Assembly (NCBI GenBank): GCA_005656395.1
Contig: SRSI01000028.1
Span: 1,054,001-1,118,000, forward strand
Length of the DNA stretch: 64,000 bases
Origin: Strongyloides papillosus
Lineage: Eukaryota; Nematoda; Chromadorea; Rhabditida; Strongyloididae
Direction of reading: 5' to 3'
Position numbers and translations under genes: made by a program. A model generated the notes under the pieces. That model was not told the DNA's origin and searched no databases. It saw only the letters and a program-made list of their open reading frames with translations. Position 1 is the first letter of the stretch; each line of letters starts with the position of its first letter. Shown one piece after another: positions 59,371 to 64,000 of this stretch.

Positions 59371-62300
59371 CTGTTTTAGTAATAGTTATTTTAATATAAA
59401 TAAATATATTAAATGAAATGCAACAAGGTTTAAAATACCTGTATTATCTTATCAATTTTATAGAAAAAAATTTTTCTTAAATTAGTTTATTAGTTTTTTT
59501 CAAATGCAACATTTAAATGTTTACACTAATAGCATGCATATATTACACAAATTTTCAATATTAATAATATTTTATTTTTCAATAACACCTGAGATGTAAA
59601 TATATATTTGAATAAAAAAATATAGAACATTTTAATTAATGTATTATTTGTATCTCTCCCATAATTTCTAAGCTTTTACTTAACAGCTTTTTACAAACAC
59701 TGTAAAATATTTTTTTCTACAACATAACCAACCATTATATAAAGGCATTTAAAGTAATATTTAGGAAATAATTTTTTATTTATGTTTTATATCCGAAAAA
59801 AAATTAAAGTTATTAAAAAAAGTTATTTTTAATATCTATATAAATATTTTTATCTATATTTAAAAAGGATATTCAAATTAATTTTTATTAAAACCGTTAA
59901 AAGATTTCAATTATGAAAATTTTGAAATAATTAAATCTAACTAGAAATAGCCATAGGTGTGTATAGTATCAAAGAAAAGTTCTTCTTTTTGACTACGATT
60001 TATATAAATTTATGTTAATGAATTGTAAGAAAAACATATCATTTATTACCTCTTTTCTTTTAAAAATTATTCTTACAAAAAAGAAAAAGATAACAAAATA
60101 TATTTTTACATAAATAATGTGTACATATAATTAGGAATCTTTTTTTTTATATTTCTTCATACATAAAATTTTATCAAGTGGAAGTTATGATATCATTCAT
60201 AATAACACATGATAATTAAAACATTTCTATCCAAATATAATTTAGAGGTATGTAACCAATGGAGATAATTAAAGATATAAAATATTTTCATTCTTTGTTA
60301 CTGTATAAGACATTTTAAAAGAATTTAACTCGTTTAATCATAATTGTTATATGATCTAACGAGTGTAACATTATATTTTGAATATTTTAAAAAATTTTAA
60401 ATTGTAAATTACTTTATTTCCAGCATTACATTATTGATATATTTAAAAAGTATATTAATTCACTCCACTTGTAATATTTATGCCATTTTATTTTTAAATG
60501 GTCCATTATTGTATTTACTATAAAATTTAATTTTCATAGTTAATGTTTATGTTGAAGCACAAAAGGAAATTTTAAATAATTCTATTATACTATTTATTAA
60601 TATATTTCTACTAATCCTATTCTTTTTATATATTTTATTTTTAATTAAGAATTAATAAATCTTTTGTTACAATTCCATTTATTTACACATACCTTTAAAT
60701 TATTTTTTTTATTATAACATTTATAAATTTATTAAGAGGCCTAAAAATTTAGACTTTCTAAATCTTTCTACTTTTTTTATTTATAATTTTTAATTTTCCT
60801 CCTGCAAAATGATAAAAAAAATTTTTTACAAAAATAAAAATATAAATTATGGATGATTAATTGTATATTCATGGTACAAGTCAGATATTAACTTGTCATC
60901 CTAATAAATTATTTAACAGATGTCTATTTGAAAACATGATAAAAATCCTTCTGTTAATGAATTTAAATCATCTCTTTATGTCATTAATTTTGTTGCTTAC
61001 ACACTTATAAGGTAAAATAAAAATTTAGCATGTTTTAGTTTTTTTATATAAATAAAAAAAACATTACTTCCTTCTGCTAGAATTGTCTTTTCATTTTTTT
61101 ATAGTTTAATTGAATTTACGTAGTCTTCATTTACTTTCACAACAAATCGTTGTAACATATCTTTCTTAAGACAACTCATTTTTTAAATATATTGGATTTT
61201 TTTTATATAAAGTTTAATTTTCCTTCCTTGTCTAGATTTAATTATTAAGTTAAAGATGTTGCTATAATTTGAATTCTAAAATTTTTTTAGAAAACAAAAA
61301 ATAATTTTATATAATTACTTATTTCACAATGATGTATAAAACTATTAAAACCATTTCAATTAATAATGTTAAATCAAATGACTATATCTCTTTTTAAACC
61401 CATTTTTTATGAACTTTTTTATTAAAGGTTTTTTTAAAATAGATTTTTGATTAAGTGATCATTTACCACCATCTTTAAACGATATATAAATAATTTTGTA
61501 GATGTATAATGCTTTTAAAACTAAAAAAAACTAAGCATTATTTATAAGCCAGTATTACATTATTATTTTTACATTGAATAAAAAATATTTTAGCTAATCA
61601 TTAACCATAAAATTTTAAAATTTATTTTATACACTAATTTTTATTTTAATAATTATTCTTTCACGGTATTTTTTATACAAATATGAAAGTTGTCTGTAAT
61701 AATATTATACATTTTTCTTCTGATATATTCCTTTCAAATAGCATATATCTTTTAGATAATACTATTTAAATAAGTTTTCTATTTTTTTTGTTAGTTTTAT
61801 AATTACATAAGTAGAGCATTTATGGTAATTGCTTTTATATTTTATAGTTCATTTTTAAGTTCTTTTTTAAATAAGCTAATTCAAAGAAAATCGTTTTTTA
61901 TTTACATATCTTTATAACATATTTTTTTGTACTTTTTTTTGTAAAATAACATATTATTTACGATTACATAAAAACACTTCTTTTTCTCACTTATATTTTA
62001 TCTTTTAAATATCACCTTTTTAATATATGACTTGAATTTGAACGAAATCTCATATGTATTCTTTAAAATAATATGTTAGTTTTATTTAATTGTCTATTTT
62101 AAATACTTTATAACTTAGATATTTAGTTTATAAGCAGTTTTCTTAAAACAACATTTTTAAAACCCTCTGTACATTTGTTATTATATAATTTCCGATAAAC
62201 AAATAAAATAATTTTACTAATGTTCCATAATTTAACTTCATCTTATTTATCAAGTTTTTTTTCAGGAGAAAATATTATTAAATAATTTTTAGTTTTCTCT

Positions 62301-62473
62301 ATATAAAGTGCCTTTTTTATATTGGTATTTTTACTTGTCTTGAAGGTGTGTGAAGTTATAATTATATATATTTGAATCAACTATTTCACTTTTACAAACA
62401 TATTAATCAAAAACTAAATTATTAATTAAATATTGCAATTTTGTAATATAAGGAAAAAATATATAAAGATAAA
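59371..62473. other. 3.1-kb region upstream of the neuropeptide receptor
   Basis: Extremely A/T-rich with many A5-T8 tracts and no supported gene. Probably the regulatory region of the receptor gene at 62474; no defined site could be named. Confidence 0.4.
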
Positions 62474-64000
62474 ATGACTGACTATTATACTGATGAAAAT
62501 ATAAGAAGTATTTTAAATGATTCTTCACCTTATCAGAAAGAGGTAAATTTTTATTACTTTTTAGTAATTCTTTGTTTTTTAAACAATAACTATTTTTTAT
62601 TATATAATTTTTATAGTCACTGTTAACGGCATTAATGCAAAAAGAAGAGATTTTTGAAGTTTTACCTCCACCAAATCATGAAGATTCTCATGTCCTAACA
62701 ATGGCAATTTGTTATATGCTACTTTTTCTTATTGGTATTTGTGGAAATGTTGCTGTTATGACAACGATATATCACGTTGTTAGATCACAAAAAACTACTA
62801 TTGATAATACATTAATTTATGTTATTGTGTTATCTTGTGTTGATTTTGGTGTTTGTATGTCTCTTCCTTTTACTGTAATTGATCAGGTAATAAAATATAT
62901 ACATTTTATTTATAAATAATAATTTTTTAGATTCTTGGTTTTTGGATGTTTGGTTCTGTTTTATGTAAATTACATGCAGTATTAGAAAATTTTGGAAAAA
63001 TTTTATCTTCATTAATCTTAACAGCAATGTCATTTGATCGTTATGCTGGTGTCTGTCATCCACATAGAAAATATTTACGATCAAAAAAATTAGCAATAAC
63101 TATATTAGTTGGTTTAGCAATATGTGCTTTAGTTACCTTATGTCCATTACTTTTAAATTTTTCTGCACGTGAATTAATATTATTTGAGAAAGAAACAGCA
63201 CCATACAAAATAACAAGAATGAGAATTGAAAAATGTACAATGAGTAATATGAGCTCATTTAGTTTTTCAACTTTTACCATATATCAGTGTGTCTTGTGTT
63301 ATATTATTCCATTAATATTAGTTGTATATTTTTATACAAGGCTTCTTACAAGACTTCGTCACCATGCCAGACAATTTAAGGTTAGTTTTATATTGGTAAT
63401 AAGAAAAAAAACAGTCTAATAAATATTTACTATTTTTAATATCTAATTTTACTTTACTTTCTTTAAAAAAACAAAAGAAAAAATATTACATGAATTTACT
63501 CTAGTTCAAATAATTTAAAATCCTATTTATCGTATACTTTTAAAAAGTTCATGGTTAAATAACAAAAATTATAAATTATTATGATCTTTGAAATTTTGAT
63601 AATAAATATTATTAATTATAGTCTTCCCAGATTCCACTCCTTCGTATTTCTGTTTACACAATGATGGTTTCCCTTTTTTATTTTTTATGTTGGACGCCAT
63701 TTTGGATTGCAACAACACTAGCTGTTTATCTTGAATATGTTGAAGAAGGACAAGGTTCAAGTGCAGTACCACATTTCTTTGTCTATGCAATGTATTTTAT
63801 TCACGCTCTACCATTTACTAATTCAGCTGTCAATTGGATTTTATATGGAGCTTTGAATAGTCAATTACAATTAAAGCAAAGATCAAGTAGTAATTTTAGA
63901 AGTGAATTTACTAATAATTGCTTGCAATCATATAACAATGCAGTTAACCAAACTGGTGGAAATAAAAATAATCCAACATTATCAAATAATGACACTTCTT
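62474..64000 (+). CDS. Somatostatin/opioid-like neuropeptide GPCR (3' end probably beyond window)
   Basis: Exons 62474-62542, 62617-62886, 62931-63380 and 63622 onward join in phase 0. TM1 is MAICYMLLFLIGICGNVAVM with conserved GN. TM2 has VLSCVDF. TM3 begins after Cys (VLCKLHAVLENF) and ends FDRYAGVCHP (DRY). TM5 is CVLCYIIPLILVVYFYTRLL, TM6 SLFYFLCWTPFW (CWxPFW), and TM7 ends NSAVNWILYG, a variant of NPxxY. The basic TRLRHHARQFK closes the third loop. The closest known group is the somatostatin/allatostatin-C/opioid-like peptide receptors (nematode npr genes). The N-terminus contains an NDSS glycosylation site. The coding region is open to base 64000, so the C-terminus is missing. Confidence 0.88.

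Noticed and set aside
1..64000. CRISPR arrays, bacterial operons, riboswitches
   Set aside because: The window is eukaryotic; no regularly spaced direct repeats with unique spacers were seen.

Overview
The window is nuclear DNA from a very AT-rich nematode. Genes have few, very short introns (about 35-60 nt, GT..AG), separated by long A/T-rich spacers. The protein set mixes conserved eukaryotic genes with nematode-expanded families (serpentine receptors, a TTBK-like kinase, lipases, a short Sulfotransfer_2-type enzyme). The base composition and compact introns fit a Strongyloides-like clade IV worm; the genus is an inference. Several genes have a TTTTAG-type acceptor just before the start codon, as expected for spliced-leader trans-splicing, but no SL RNA gene was seen.

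Layout. 1-5.5 kb: the 5' part of a tyrosinase gene (minus strand, running off the left edge), a tRNA-Trp gene cut in two by a 1288-bp insertion, a tiny secreted-peptide gene, a decayed gene carrying a 275-bp inverted-repeat element, and an intact tRNA-Asp. 5.7-7 kb: a nucleotidyltransferase with a probable mitochondrial presequence. 7-15.5 kb: mostly gene-poor, with one polytopic membrane protein. 15.5-19.2 kb: importin-13 converging on MCTS1. 20-24.3 kb: a small hypothetical gene and a large unrecognised protein with cysteine pairs. 25-31.3 kb: a receptor cluster (one probable GPCR, a tandem paralogue that looks dead, and a decayed serpentine receptor) around a sulfotransferase and a mariner-like MITE. 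31.5-32.4 kb: SDHB. 33.9-39.6 kb: sparse, with a possible small membrane protein, a 909-bp inverted-repeat element and a lipase pseudogene. 40-44 kb: an acid lipase, a serpentine receptor and a TTBK/CK1-type kinase. 44.2-46.7 kb: cullin-2. 48.4-54.1 kb: ELP1, KRTCAP2 and TM2D3 in a same-strand run. 54.2-56.8 kb: TRMT44 and a two-RRM protein on the minus strand. 58-59.4 kb: two small membrane proteins. 62.5 kb to the end: a somatostatin/opioid-like neuropeptide receptor, with its 3' end probably beyond the window.

A recurring feature is that otherwise well-conserved genes (tyrosinase, sulfotransferase, cullin-2, ELP1 and the first GPCR) are each broken by single-base length changes, nearly all in short runs of one base. 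ELP1 has three and still reads as a complete protein of about 1294 aa if they are disregarded. This pattern fits homopolymer errors in the assembly better than loss of these genes. The lipase copy, the 3.7-5.1 kb locus and the 28.8 kb receptor carry heavier damage and look like real pseudogenes. I saw no new multi-gene system. The most striking single feature is the tRNA-Trp gene interrupted in its anticodon loop by a transposon with an exact 8-bp target duplication.
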